Source: Candidatus Accumulibacter affinis (GTDB taxonomy: Bacteria; Pseudomonadota; Gammaproteobacteria; Burkholderiales; Rhodocyclaceae). Taken from it: a stretch of 64,000 bases of DNA. Position 1 is the stretch's first letter. Every line of letters begins with the position of its first letter. The translations under genes and the position numbers were made by a program. The DNA is taken from positions 434,001 to 498,000 of the forward strand of contig JADJOT010000009.1 in NCBI GenBank assembly GCA_016713625.1, written 5' to 3'. A model generated the notes under the pieces. The model had not been told where the DNA came from. It did not search any database and worked only from the letters and a program-made list of their open reading frames with translations. Shown piece after piece: positions 7,947-17,057 of the stretch.

Positions 7947-9440
7947 ATGTCTGAATTGACACGTGAAGAAACCGAGGCCCTGATTCAGGAAGTGCTCGAG
8001 GTGTATCCCGAGAAGGCCAGGAAAGACCGCGCCAAGCACCTCGCGGTCAACGACCAGTCGGTCGAGCAATCGAAGAAATGCATCACCTCCAACCGCAAGT
8101 CGTTACCGGGCGTGATGACCGTTCGCGGCTGCGCCTACGCCGGTTCCAAGGGGGTGGTGTGGGGTCCGATCAAGGACATGATCCACGTCTCGCACGGCCC
8201 GGTCGGCTGCGGCCAGTACTCGCGCGCCGGTCGCCGCAACTACTACGTCGGCACCACGGGCGTCGATTCCTTCGGCACCATGAACTTCACCTCCGATTTC
8301 CAGGAGAAGGACATCGTCTTTGGCGGTGACAAGAAACTGGCCAAGCTGCTCGGCGAAATCGAGCTGCTGTTTCCGCTGCACAAAGGGATCTCGGTACAGT
8401 CCGAGTGCCCGATCGGCCTGATCGGCGACGACATCGAAGCGGTCTCGAAAAAAGCTGGCAAGGAGATGAACAAGCCCATCGTCCCGGTGCGCTGTGAAGG
8501 CTTCCGCGGGGTATCGCAGTCGCTCGGGCACCACATCGCCAACGACTCGATCCGCGACTGGGTGCTCGACAAGCGCGACGGTCAGGCCTTCGAGGCAACG
8601 CCTTACGACGTCTCGATCATCGGTGACTACAACATCGGCGGCGATGCCTGGGCATCGCGCATCCTGATCGAGGAAATGGGCCTGCGGGTGGTCTCGCAGT
8701 GGTCCGGCGACGGCACCCTGGCAGAAATCGAAAAGACGCCGAAGGTCAAGCTCAACCTCCTGCACTGCTACCGCTCGATGAACTACATCAGCCGCCACAT
8801 GGAAGAGAAGTACGGAATTCCCTGGCTGGAATACAACTTCTTCGGCCCGACCAAGATTGCCGAGTCGCTGCGCGCGATTGCCGCCCACTTCGACGACCAC
8901 ATCAAGGAAGGTGCCGAGCGGGTGATCGCTCGATATCAGCCGATGATGGAGGCAGTGATCGCCAAGTACAAGCCGCGCCTGCAGGGCAAGACGGTGATGC
9001 TCTACGTCGGCGGCCTGCGTCCGCGGCATGTCATCGGCGCCTACGAGGACCTCGGCATGCAGGTCATCGGCACCGGCTACGAGTTCGCGCACAACGACGA
9101 TTACGACCGCACGATCAAGGAAATGGGCAACGCCACGCTGCTCTACGACGATGCCACCGGTTTCGAGCTGGAAGAGTTCATCAAACGGATGAAGCCCGAC
9201 CTGGTCGGTTCCGGCATCAAGGAGAAATACGTCTTCCAGAAAATGGGTATCCCGCTGCGCCAGATGCACTCCTGGGACTACTCCGGTCCGTACCACGGCT
9301 ACGACGGTTTTGCCATCTTTGCCCGCGACATGGACATGGCGATCGCCAACCCGTGCTGGAGCAAACAGACGCCGCCCTGGAAGAAACAGCCGGAGGCAAG
9401 CGCGGCGGTGGAAGAGGGCGAGCTGAAGAAGGTCGCCTGA
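7947..9440 (+). CDS. nifD: Nitrogenase MoFe protein alpha chain NifD
   Basis: Alpha subunit of dinitrogenase, 497 residues, the usual length. The P-cluster cysteines are visible in VRGCAYAG, GPVGCGQYS and SECPIGLIGDD. The FeMo-cofactor ligands are visible as Cys in LLHCYRSMNY and His in QMHSWDYSGPYHGYDG. The start is the ATG after AAAAAGGAGAAGCAGG; a GTG at 7902 lies inside the hairpin and would add a meaningless extension. It is co-transcribed with nifH and nifK. Confidence 0.98.
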   Translation: MSELTREETEALIQEVLEVYPEKARKDRAKHLAVNDQSVEQSKKCITSNRKSLPGVMTVRGCAYAGSKGVVWGPIKDMIHVSHGPVGCGQYSRAGRRNYYVGTTGVDSFGTMNFTSDFQEKDIVFGGDKKLAKLLGEIELLFPLHKGISVQSECPIGLIGDDIEAVSKKAGKEMNKPIVPVRCEGFRGVSQSLGHHIANDSIRDWVLDKRDGQAFEATPYDVSIIGDYNIGGDAWASRILIEEMGLRVVSQWSGDGTLAEIEKTPKVKLNLLHCYRSMNYISRHMEEKYGIPWLEYNFFGPTKIAESLRAIAAHFDDHIKEGAERVIARYQPMMEAVIAKYKPRLQGKTVMLYVGGLRPRHVIGAYEDLGMQVIGTGYEFAHNDDYDRTIKEMGNATLLYDDATGFELEEFIKRMKPDLVGSGIKEKYVFQKMGIPLRQMHSWDYSGPYHGYDGFAIFARDMDMAIANPCWSKQTPPWKKQPEASAAVEEGELKKVA

Positions 9441-9460
9441 GACGAATTTCCCTCAACTTG

Positions 9461-9491
9461 TGCCTGCGTCCACAAATGGGTGGCGCAGGCA
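9461..9491 (+). promoter_or_regulatory. nifD-nifK intercistronic hairpin
   Basis: TGCCTGCG (9461-9468) pairs perfectly with CGCAGGCA (9484-9491). The 15-nt loop TCCACAAATGGGTGG matches 12 of 15 positions of the loop before nifD, although the outer stems differ completely, and has the same inner CAC/GTG pairing. The nifK ribosome-binding site AAAGGAG starts at the end of the stem. Confidence 0.75.
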
Positions 9492-9503
9492 AAGGAGATG
9501 AAG

Positions 9504-11072
9504 ATGCAAGCTGTAGATGATATCAAGCCCTGCTACCCGCTGTTTGGTGAAGACGACTACCAGGCATCGCTGAAGAACAAGCAGGATCTGTTCGAAGAGC
9601 GCCATCCTCCGGAAAAGGTGCAGGAAGTCTTCCTCTGGACGACGACCACGGAATACCAGGAGCTGAACTTCAAGCGCGAGGCGCTGACCGTCGACCCGGG
9701 CAAGGCCTGCCAGCCGCTCGGCGCCGTGCTCTGCGCACTCGGTTTCGAAAAGACGCTGCCCTACGTGCATGGCTCGCAAGGATGCGTGTCGTACTTCCGC
9801 ACCTATTTCAATCGCCACTTCAAGGAGCCGATCTGCTGTGTCTCGGATTCGATGACCGAGGATGCAGCGGTGTTTGGCGGCCAGAAGAACATGTTCGACG
9901 GCCTCGAAAACGCCAGGGCGATCTACAAACCGGAGATGATCGCGGTATCGACCACCTGCATGGCCGAGGTGATCGGTGACGACCTCAACGCCTTCATCAA
10001 CAACGCCAAGAAGGAAGGGCATGTGCCGGAGGAGTTCCCGGTGCCCTTTGCGCACACGCCGTCCTTCGTCGGTTCGCACGTCACCGGCTGGGACAACATG
10101 TTCGAGGGCATCATGCGCTCCTTCACCTTGAACAGCATGGCCGACAAGGCGCCCGGGAAGAACGGCAAGCTCAACTTCGTTCCCGGCTTCGAGACCTATC
10201 TCGGCAACTTCCGCGTCATCAAGCGGATGATGGCCGAGATGGACGTCGAGGCGACGCTGCTTTCCGATCCGACCGAAGTGCTCGACACGCCGGCCGATGG
10301 GGAGTTCCGGATGTACGCCGGCGGCACGACGCAGGCCGAGATCAAGGATGCTCCGAACGCCATCAGCACCTTCCTGCTGCAACCCTTCCAGCTTGACAAG
10401 ACCAAAAAACTGGTCGAGAACACCTGGAACCATGAGGTGCCCAAACTCAACATCCCGATGGGCGTCGACTGGACCGACGACTTCCTGATGAAGGTCTCCG
10501 AACTGACTGGCAAGGAAATTCCCGAATCTCTGGCCAAGGAGCGCGGTCGTCTGGTCGACATGATGTCCGATTCGCACGCCTGGCTGCACGGCAAGAAGTT
10601 CGCCCTCTACGGCGACCCCGACTTCGTTATGGGGATGGTCAAGATCCTCTTCGAATGCGGTGCCGAGCCGACGCATGTGCTCAGTCACAACGGCAGCAAG
10701 CGCTGGCTGAAGGCGATGGAGAAGATGCTCGCAGAGAGTCCCTTTGGCAGCAGCGCCAAGGCCTGGACCGGTCTCGACCTGTGGCACCTGCGCTCGCTGT
10801 GCTTCACCGACAAGCCGGATTTCCTGATCGGCAACAGCTACGGCAAGTTCATCCAGCGCGACACCCTGCACAAGGGCAAGGCTTTCGAAGTGCCGTTGAT
10901 CCGCATCGGCTTCCCGCTGTTCGATCGTCATCATCTGCATCGGCAGACGACGATCGGCTACGAGGGCGCCATGCAGGTGGTCACCACCCTGGTCAATGCC
11001 GTGCTCGAGCGCCTCGACGAGGAAACCATGGGCATGGGCACCACCGACTATAACTTCGACCTGGTGCGCTGA
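9504..11072 (+). CDS. nifK: Nitrogenase MoFe protein beta chain NifK
   Basis: Beta subunit of dinitrogenase, 522 residues. The P-cluster cysteines are visible in ACQPLGAVLCALGFE, GSQGCVSYFR and STTCMAEVIGDDL. The N-terminal extension (KPCYPLFGEDDYQ) and the long PEKVQEVFLWTTTTEYQELNFKREAL segment are typical of the beta chain. The start is the second of two ATGs after AAAGGAG, giving a 6-base spacing; the first (9498) is too close. It forms the alpha2-beta2 MoFe protein with NifD. Confidence 0.97.
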   Translation: MQAVDDIKPCYPLFGEDDYQASLKNKQDLFEERHPPEKVQEVFLWTTTTEYQELNFKREALTVDPGKACQPLGAVLCALGFEKTLPYVHGSQGCVSYFRTYFNRHFKEPICCVSDSMTEDAAVFGGQKNMFDGLENARAIYKPEMIAVSTTCMAEVIGDDLNAFINNAKKEGHVPEEFPVPFAHTPSFVGSHVTGWDNMFEGIMRSFTLNSMADKAPGKNGKLNFVPGFETYLGNFRVIKRMMAEMDVEATLLSDPTEVLDTPADGEFRMYAGGTTQAEIKDAPNAISTFLLQPFQLDKTKKLVENTWNHEVPKLNIPMGVDWTDDFLMKVSELTGKEIPESLAKERGRLVDMMSDSHAWLHGKKFALYGDPDFVMGMVKILFECGAEPTHVLSHNGSKRWLKAMEKMLAESPFGSSAKAWTGLDLWHLRSLCFTDKPDFLIGNSYGKFIQRDTLHKGKAFEVPLIRIGFPLFDRHHLHRQTTIGYEGAMQVVTTLVNAVLERLDEETMGMGTTDYNFDLVR

Positions 11073-11137
11073 GTGCGCCAAACCAGCCCGGCGGGGACAG
11101 AGGATCGTCACCGCCGCCAACTGCAAAGGGAAGCTCC

Positions 11138-11362
11138 ATGGCCAATATCATGGTCCGCAAGACTGCTGTCGGTGCCTACTCGTTCTACCTGCCGAAACGC
11201 GATCTGGAGGACGCCATCGTTTCGCTGGAGTTCGACAGCGCAGACAAGTGGGGCGGCGAGATCCGCCTCAACAACGGGGGAGCCTACTACATCGAACCGC
11301 AGGCCCCGCCCGCCCGCTTCCCGATCTCGCTGCGTGCCAGGCGACTGGACGCGGCCGAGTAA
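11138..11362 (+). CDS. nifT: NifT/FixU family protein
   Basis: A 74-residue protein with the NifT signature (VRKTAVGAYSFYLPKRDLED, then GGEIRLNNGGAYYIEP). It is a small, mostly beta protein conserved next to nifK in most diazotrophs; its molecular role is not settled. It starts 66 bases after nifK with ribosome-binding site AAGGGAAGC. Confidence 0.92.
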   Translation: MANIMVRKTAVGAYSFYLPKRDLEDAIVSLEFDSADKWGGEIRLNNGGAYYIEPQAPPARFPISLRARRLDAAE

Positions 11363-11383
11363 TTCATCTGACGGAGAATCATC

Positions 11384-11581
11384 ATGGCAATGAAAATCAT
11401 CCAGGCCGAATGCACCTCTTGCGGCGACTGCAAGCCGGTCTGCCCGACCACCTCGATCACCAGCAAGGCGGGAATATACCGGATCAATGCCGAGACCTGC
11501 ACCGAGTGCGAAGGCGAATTCGATTCGCCACAGTGCCTCGACGCCTGTCCGGCCGGCGAATCCTGCATCGTCTTCATTTAG
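11384..11581 (+). CDS. 4Fe-4S ferredoxin in nif operon
   Basis: A 65-residue 2x[4Fe-4S]-type ferredoxin. The first cluster motif is CTSCGDCKPVCP. The second, CTECEGEFDSPQCLDACP, has an 8-residue insertion between the second and third cysteines, as in FdxN/nif-type ferredoxins. It sits between nifT and nafY. It probably passes electrons to nitrogenase or to cofactor assembly; which one cannot be read from the sequence. Confidence 0.9.
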   Translation: MAMKIIQAECTSCGDCKPVCPTTSITSKAGIYRINAETCTECEGEFDSPQCLDACPAGESCIVFI

Positions 11582-11599
11582 CCCACACGGGAGGCTCCG

Positions 11600-12325
11600 A
11601 TGCCGCAGTCGATTACCCGCGACGCCGCCTTGCGCGTCGCCCTGGCCGCCCGTGAGCTGGGCAGTCTGTCGGCCAGGGAACTGGTTTCGGCGCTGGTCGA
11701 ACGATTCGACCTGCCGCTGACCGAGGCCAAACTCGCCACCGTCACGGTCGCCGATCTGCAGCTCCTGCTGCAGGGCGACGAGGTGGTCGAAGCGGATTTT
11801 CCCAGGGAGCAGCTCAAGCAGGCCGTTCGCCTGCTGTGGGGGGAAGGCATCGGCCACAGCGATCTGCCGCCGGTGGCGAGCTACGCCGAGGGCGACATGC
11901 CGGGCTCGATCCGCGTCGCCTGCGCCTCGAACCGCGAGCAACTCCTCGATGGGCATTATGGTTCCTGCGAACGTTTCCTGGTCTACCAGGTATCGCCGGA
12001 AGAAGTGCGGCTGATCGGCGTTCGGCCGACGCTCGAGGCCGATCACGCCGAGGACCGTAACGTCGCGCGCGCGGCACTGATCAATGACTGCCAGATCGTC
12101 TACGTGCAATCGATTGGCGGCCCGGCAACGGCCAAGGTGGTGCGCGCCGGCGTGCATCCGGTAAAGGTCGCCAGCCGGGAAAACTCGGGCGTTGCAGCGC
12201 TGCCGGCGCTGGCCCAGCTTCAGGAGGCGCTGCGCCACCCACCGCCGTGGCTGGCGCGCATCATGGGCGTCGAAGCCGGCTCGCTGGCTCGCTTTGCGGC
12301 GGACCTCGCGGTCGAGGACCGATGA
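11600..12325 (+). CDS. NafY/NifY-type FeMo-cofactor binding protein
   Basis: A 241-residue protein of the NifX/NifY/NafY group. The C-terminal half (about 100-215) is the dinitrogenase FeMo-cofactor-binding domain (IRVACASN, GHYGSCERFLVYQVSPEEVRLIGVRPT, and NDCQIVYVQSIGGPATAKVVRAGVHPVKV). The N-terminal ~90 residues match the sterile-alpha-motif-like apo-dinitrogenase-binding domain of NafY/NifY. By family it holds FeMo-co or stabilises apo-dinitrogenase during maturation. Ribosome-binding site GGGAGG, 6 bases before ATG; 18 bases after the ferredoxin gene. Confidence 0.88.
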   Translation: MPQSITRDAALRVALAARELGSLSARELVSALVERFDLPLTEAKLATVTVADLQLLLQGDEVVEADFPREQLKQAVRLLWGEGIGHSDLPPVASYAEGDMPGSIRVACASNREQLLDGHYGSCERFLVYQVSPEEVRLIGVRPTLEADHAEDRNVARAALINDCQIVYVQSIGGPATAKVVRAGVHPVKVASRENSGVAALPALAQLQEALRHPPPWLARIMGVEAGSLARFAADLAVEDR

Positions 12326-12364
12326 TCTCGACCGGAGCCATCACTTGAGGTCAGGGGAGAGCGG

Positions 12365-13339
12365 ATGAATGCCGTGTCACACTGGGAGGAGCTGTCGCGT
12401 CAGGTCGCTGAGCTATGTGTGCGGATTCCTGCTACCGCCGGACCTGCGGTGCTGGCCAGGGAACTGGCACCGCTGGCGCCCGATCTTGCTTTTCGCGAAG
12501 TGCTGTCGCGCGGCGGCTGGTATCGCCTGGGTGGCGTGGTGGACGCCAGCAACGCGCATCTCTCGGACCATCTCGAGACCTGGGCCGAGCGTGCGTTGGC
12601 TGCCCACGACGACGACATGGCGGCGCTGTGCGATGACTATGCCGAGTCGGGTCTGCGTGCGACACGCCTCACCGGGCGTACGCATTACTTCGTCGCCGCC
12701 ACCGGCTCCGGCGCCACGGATTTCGTCCAGGTCGAAATCGAGGAGCTGCAGGAAGTGATCTGCCATCCGTTGTTCGCGGGTGACGCGCTGCCATCAGAAA
12801 TCGAGGAACTGATCGATCCGCGTGGCGCTGACATCACCTGCTGTGCCGGGGCCGAACCGCTCGGTGCGCCGTTTCTGAGGCTCCGCCGCTTGACGCCGGT
12901 CGCCGCCTTCCTCGCGCGCATGCGCGCGCAGAAGCCCGAACTGCAGCCGATCCATCGTTTTGTCGAGGCCTGGGAAGCAAGCAGCGCGGGCGCGGCGACG
13001 CAGTTCTCCAATCACTGGGTGATTGTCGTGCGCGAGCATCTCGATCACTACCGGCAGGCCGTGCTGCACGCGACGCCGGTGGCAGCGCTGAACGGGGCGC
13101 CAGCGAAGTTCGCCGCCGCATTCGGCCTGCAGGGTCTGGCGCTACACCATGCCATGGTCCGTTACGACAAGGCGGTTGGCTACCCGATGGCCTGGTTCTT
13201 CCACATGCTGACCACCAGAAGCGCGCCGCACGCTCTCGCCAATGCGGTCATCGACGACACGCAGGCCGGCTTTCACTATCTGCCCGATCGCGATGTGCAG
13301 GTGGTCAAGGATTGGCTGTACCAGCCCTACGGTTTCTGA
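12365..13339 (+). CDS. Conserved protein of unknown function, nif-linked
   Basis: A 324-residue soluble protein that I do not recognise by fold. It has no signal peptide or membrane helix and no cysteine-pair motif beyond ITCCAGAEPLG near residue 160. Distinct stretches are RGGWYRLGGVVDASNAHLSDHLE, RATRLTGRTHYFVAATG and PMAWFFHMLTTRSAPHALANAV. It follows nafY by 39 bases with a strong ribosome-binding site (AGGGGAGAG), so it is very likely the last gene of the nif transcript. That suggests a role in nitrogenase assembly or protection; this is inference from position only. Confidence 0.75.
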   Translation: MNAVSHWEELSRQVAELCVRIPATAGPAVLARELAPLAPDLAFREVLSRGGWYRLGGVVDASNAHLSDHLETWAERALAAHDDDMAALCDDYAESGLRATRLTGRTHYFVAATGSGATDFVQVEIEELQEVICHPLFAGDALPSEIEELIDPRGADITCCAGAEPLGAPFLRLRRLTPVAAFLARMRAQKPELQPIHRFVEAWEASSAGAATQFSNHWVIVVREHLDHYRQAVLHATPVAALNGAPAKFAAAFGLQGLALHHAMVRYDKAVGYPMAWFFHMLTTRSAPHALANAVIDDTQAGFHYLPDRDVQVVKDWLYQPYGF

Positions 13340-13908
13340 TTGCGCCTCCGCGGCCCGGAGTATTGCCCGGCCAGGGCCGCCCCCCCCGCGCCAGCCAGGG
13401 CCGGCCAGAAACGGGTGTGAAGCTGTCGTCAGCCAACTCCCGGCTGTCGGAGGAGCAGCATCTGGCCTGTGATCTGCTCGGCATTTGACGCGTACGCTCA
13501 TCGACCGCATCGTGGTATCCCCGGAAGGCTGGGTCCGGTGCTTGTCTTATCAGCGGCTTTTGGGTACATTCGCGGCCTTGCGTGGCATGGGTTGGCAATG
13601 CCTACCGTGGCCATGATCCTGAAATCATTGCGCTCGACTGTTGCGTTGCTTGGCTGGTGGCGGCAGATGGCGCGGCGGCCGATACGCCGCGGAGAGAGAG
13701 CGTCCAGTGCAGGACCAGAGAAAATGCCGTCAGCCGGCGCGGGTATATCGTGAATACCAGCGGCGTCTGCTCTCGGCATGAGCAAAGTGCGAGAACCGCT
13801 TCGCCGCGCTGGGGATCGGGCTTGCCGGCGCTCCGCTTGCTCGCTCTGCGCGCTGCGCGCTGTCGCTCGCCGCCGCTGCTCGCCGACAGGCCTGCGGCGG
13901 CGATTGGC
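13340..13908. other. Intergenic region between nif block and glycosylation operon
   Basis: I see no gene in these 569 bases. The open frames present have no recognisable similarity and the long frame that enters the GT39 gene from upstream has no ribosome-binding site. A C8 run lies at about 13380. The region presumably contains the end of the nif transcript and the promoter of the next operon, but I could not identify a clear terminator or -35/-10 pair. Confidence 0.5.
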
Positions 13909-15828
13909 ATGAACTCGCTCGCCGCACTGGTGGATACCGACCCGGCGCTGGTTCGGCGTTGGCGGATCGCTGCTGCGGTCGCCACGGGGGTCGACGTTGC
14001 CGCCTTCGCAGCGCTCAACGCGTTGGGCGTGGCGCTTGAATTCGCGCAGGCCGGCGCTTTTGCCATCGCCATGCTGGCCGCGATCGGCACCCTGCTTGGC
14101 AGCATGGCGCGGCCACTGCCCTGGGCGACGCTATTCTTTGTCATGGCCCTGGCCTACCCGCTGCGCGCCGGTCTGCTCGCGCTGGTCGGCGCGCATCTGC
14201 CCTTGCTGGTGGCCATCGTTCCGGCCGCGCTGGCGGGCGCCCTGACCCTACTGCTCGGCGGTACGGCGCTGGCCGATGGCGTGCGGCGGCAGGACTTTGC
14301 CGTCGCCGCACCGCTGGCGATTGCCTACCTGTTGGTGTTGCGCCTGGTTTACCTGGGCCAGATCGAGCTGGCGCCGCAGGAGGCGTACTACTGGAACTAC
14401 TCGCAGCATCTCGATATCGGCTACCTGGATCATCCGCCGCTGGTGGCGTGGCTGATCGCTGGCAGCTCGGCGCTCGGCGACGGCGAGTTTTTCGTGCGTC
14501 TGCCGGCGGTGCTTGCCTGGGTGGTGATGGTCTGTTTCGTGGTCGGCTTCGCGCAGGACATGGCCGGGCGAGGCAACGCCCTGCGCAGCGCCCTGCTGGC
14601 GGCAACGCTGCCGTTCTGCTTCGGCATCGGCGTGATGATCACCCCCGATGCCCCGCTTGCCGCCGCCTGGGCAGCCGCCCTGTTCTTTCTGCAGCGGGCC
14701 TTGCTCGGCGAAAAAATGGCAGCCTGGCTGGGCGCCGGCCTGGCCATCGGCATCGGCATGCTCGCCAAGTACACGATGCTGCTGGTGCCGGCCGCCGCTT
14801 TCGTGTTCATGCTCGTCGACGCGCGCGCGCGCCGGGCCTTGCTCTCGCCCTGGGCATGGAGCGGCGGCGTCGTCGCGCTGCTGGTGTTCTCGCCGGTGGT
14901 CGTCTGGAACATCCAGCACGATTGGGCTTCGTTCGCTTTTCAGGGTTCGCGGCGGCTCGCCGCGCGGGCAACTCAGTTCAGCCTGCACGAGTTCCTGGGC
15001 TACGCCAGCGTGCTGCTGACGCCGCTGGGGGTGCTTGCCCTGTGGCGCCTGCTCAGCCCCGGCGGCGGCATGACTGCGAATTTTCAGGCGGCGCCGTCAC
15101 GCGATGAGGCGGCGCTGCTGGCCGGGCGGCGGCGCGTGTTCATGCTGGTGTTCACGCTGGTGCCGCTGCTCGTCTTCGCGCTATCGAGCATCCGCGCGGA
15201 GACCAAGTTCCATTGGACCGGGCCGATCTGGCTGGCGGTCCTGCCGATGCTCGCGGCGACCATGTCGCCGCCGGGTCTCGGTGACGGCAGACTTGATCGC
15301 CTGCTCGTCCGTAGCTGGATGCCACTGCTGCATGTACTGATCCTGATCTATGCCTACGGCCTTTTTTACTATCCGCTGTGGGGATTGGCGGGCCTGCGCG
15401 CGCATCACCATTACCTGGAGATGGGCTGGCGCGACCTGCGCGCGCAGGTGCAGCAAATCGAGGAGTCCGTGCTGCGCGAAAGTGGGCGCCGTCCCGCCGT
15501 GGTCGGCCTCGACAAGCACAATACCGCCGACGAGATGGCCTTCTACGACCCGCGCGGCGATGGTGCCCACGATACCGCCAGCCGGCACCTGTTCGACAAC
15601 GAAGATGCGGTGATGTACAAGTACTGGTTTGCGCCGGCAAGCTATACCGGCAGGGATCTGATCGTCGTTTCGGACTGGCGCGACAACGTCGAGGACTGGC
15701 GGGTAGCCGCCTCCGCCACGCGTCTTGGCCCGGTGCAGGTGCTCACCGCGAAAAAGGGCGGCGTCGCGGTGGGCACTTACTATGCGCGAGTCGTCTACGG
15801 CTATCGTCCACCGGCGTGGCTGCGATGA
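13909..15828 (+). CDS. GT39-type membrane glycosyltransferase (PMT_2/ArnT-like)
   Basis: A 639-residue polytopic inner-membrane protein. A long N-terminal set of helices is followed by the family block EAYYWNYSQHLDIGYLDHPPLVAW at about residues 150-175; its acidic and DHPP residues are typical of the dolichyl-phosphate-mannose/undecaprenyl-phosphate-sugar transferase fold. ITPDAPLAAAW and the LAKYTMLLVPAAA helix follow, and a soluble domain lies at the C-terminus. It should transfer a lipid-phosphate-linked sugar to an acceptor at the periplasmic face. The start is placed at MNSLAALV because the 109 residues upstream are of unnatural composition. Its stop overlaps the ATG of the next gene. 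Confidence 0.85.
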   Translation: MNSLAALVDTDPALVRRWRIAAAVATGVDVAAFAALNALGVALEFAQAGAFAIAMLAAIGTLLGSMARPLPWATLFFVMALAYPLRAGLLALVGAHLPLLVAIVPAALAGALTLLLGGTALADGVRRQDFAVAAPLAIAYLLVLRLVYLGQIELAPQEAYYWNYSQHLDIGYLDHPPLVAWLIAGSSALGDGEFFVRLPAVLAWVVMVCFVVGFAQDMAGRGNALRSALLAATLPFCFGIGVMITPDAPLAAAWAAALFFLQRALLGEKMAAWLGAGLAIGIGMLAKYTMLLVPAAAFVFMLVDARARRALLSPWAWSGGVVALLVFSPVVVWNIQHDWASFAFQGSRRLAARATQFSLHEFLGYASVLLTPLGVLALWRLLSPGGGMTANFQAAPSRDEAALLAGRRRVFMLVFTLVPLLVFALSSIRAETKFHWTGPIWLAVLPMLAATMSPPGLGDGRLDRLLVRSWMPLLHVLILIYAYGLFYYPLWGLAGLRAHHHYLEMGWRDLRAQVQQIEESVLRESGRRPAVVGLDKHNTADEMAFYDPRGDGAHDTASRHLFDNEDAVMYKYWFAPASYTGRDLIVVSDWRDNVEDWRVAASATRLGPVQVLTAKKGGVAVGTYYARVVYGYRPPAWLR

Positions 15829-17057
15829 ACGTCAATCTTCAACGCACGATTGATCGCTATGTCGGCGTACCGCTGTGCGCACTCGCCTCGCTGGTCGAAC
15901 GTCTGCGCTCCAGCCGCACCACGCGGCCATTCTTACCGCGGCGGATTGTGGTGATCCTGCTTTCGGAGATGGGCAGCCTGGTGCTCGCGCAGCCGATGTT
16001 TTCGCTGCTGCGCGCCCGTTACCCGGAGGCATCGCTGCACGTGCTGCTGTTCGGCAAGAATCGCGAGGTACTGGACCTGATGGCCAGCGTGCCACCGGAG
16101 AACGTGATCGCCATCGACGACCGCTCGCTCGGCGGACTGGTACGAACGCTGTTCGCCGCGATTCGCACGCTGCGCCGGTTGCGGCCGGATGCGGTGCTTG
16201 ATTGCGAGCTTTTCGCGCGCATCAGCAGCCTCCTGTCATGGCTCTCCGGGGCACCACTGCGCGCCGGTTTCCATCGCCACACACAGGAAGGTTTGTACCG
16301 TGGTTCCTTTATCAACCGGCCGGTGCTGTACAACCCGTATCGCCATCTGTCGCTGCAATTCCTGACTCTGGCGCGCGCCCTCGAGTCGCAGACCTACCCG
16401 CTCGACAAGGAGGGTGGCGACCAGGGTCCGCTGCCACTGCCGCTGCCGGCCTTTGTCGCGGGTGAGGTCGAGGCCTTCAGCAAGCGGCTCGGCACCGATT
16501 GTCCGGGAATTTCGGGGCGGCGGCTGGCGCTGGTCTATCCGAGTGGCGGCATCCTGCCGATCCGCGCCTGGCCGTTGGCCAACTGGCGGCGGGTGATTGC
16601 CGGCCTGCTCGCCGAGGACTACGCCGTGGCGATCATCGGGCTGCCCGCGGACAAGGCGCTCGGGCGCGAACTCGCCCAAGCCATCGCGCATCCGGATTGC
16701 ATCGATCTCACCGGTTATACCCGATCGGTGCGGGAACTCGTCGTTCTGCTCGGACAAGCCGCGCTGCTGGTCACCAATGACGGTGGGCCAGCGCAGTTTT
16801 CCACGCTCACTGCGGTGCCCACGGTGGCCTTGTTCGGGCCCGAGACGCCGCTGCTCTACGGTCCCCTCGGCGAACACGCGAGTTGCCTGCATCTGGCGCT
16901 GCCCTGCTCGCCGTGCCTCACTGCCTACAATCACCGCAATTCGCCGTGTGACGGCGACAACCAGTGCCTGCAGCGGATCGCACCCGAACAGGTGCTGGCC
17001 GAAGCGCGCATCGTCGTCGCCCGCGCCCGCCCGCGCGCCGCCGCGGACCGGGCATGA
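15825..17057 (+). CDS. GT9 heptosyltransferase-like protein
   Basis: A 410-residue GT-B glycosyltransferase of family 9 (ADP-heptose:LPS heptosyltransferase type). Seen are the N-terminal RRIVVILLSEMGSLVLAQPMF strand-loop and FARISSLLSW, and the C-terminal GGILPIRAWPLANWRRV and LLVTNDGGPAQFSTLTAVPTVALFGPETP, the conserved nucleotide-sugar site. The ATG overlaps the previous stop (ATGA), which fixes the start and shows translational coupling. Substrate may be heptose or another sugar of lipopolysaccharide or a lipid-linked glycan. Confidence 0.85.
   Translation: MNVNLQRTIDRYVGVPLCALASLVERLRSSRTTRPFLPRRIVVILLSEMGSLVLAQPMFSLLRARYPEASLHVLLFGKNREVLDLMASVPPENVIAIDDRSLGGLVRTLFAAIRTLRRLRPDAVLDCELFARISSLLSWLSGAPLRAGFHRHTQEGLYRGSFINRPVLYNPYRHLSLQFLTLARALESQTYPLDKEGGDQGPLPLPLPAFVAGEVEAFSKRLGTDCPGISGRRLALVYPSGGILPIRAWPLANWRRVIAGLLAEDYAVAIIGLPADKALGRELAQAIAHPDCIDLTGYTRSVRELVVLLGQAALLVTNDGGPAQFSTLTAVPTVALFGPETPLLYGPLGEHASCLHLALPCSPCLTAYNHRNSPCDGDNQCLQRIAPEQVLAEARIVVARARPRAAADRA

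Noticed and set aside
9453..11126. A 557-codon open frame on the minus strand
   Set aside because: Antisense shadow of nifK with no recognisable motif.
13582..13908. A 109-residue N-terminal extension of the GT39 protein
   Set aside because: Arg/Ala-rich with no membrane or domain character; the family begins near MNSLAALV.
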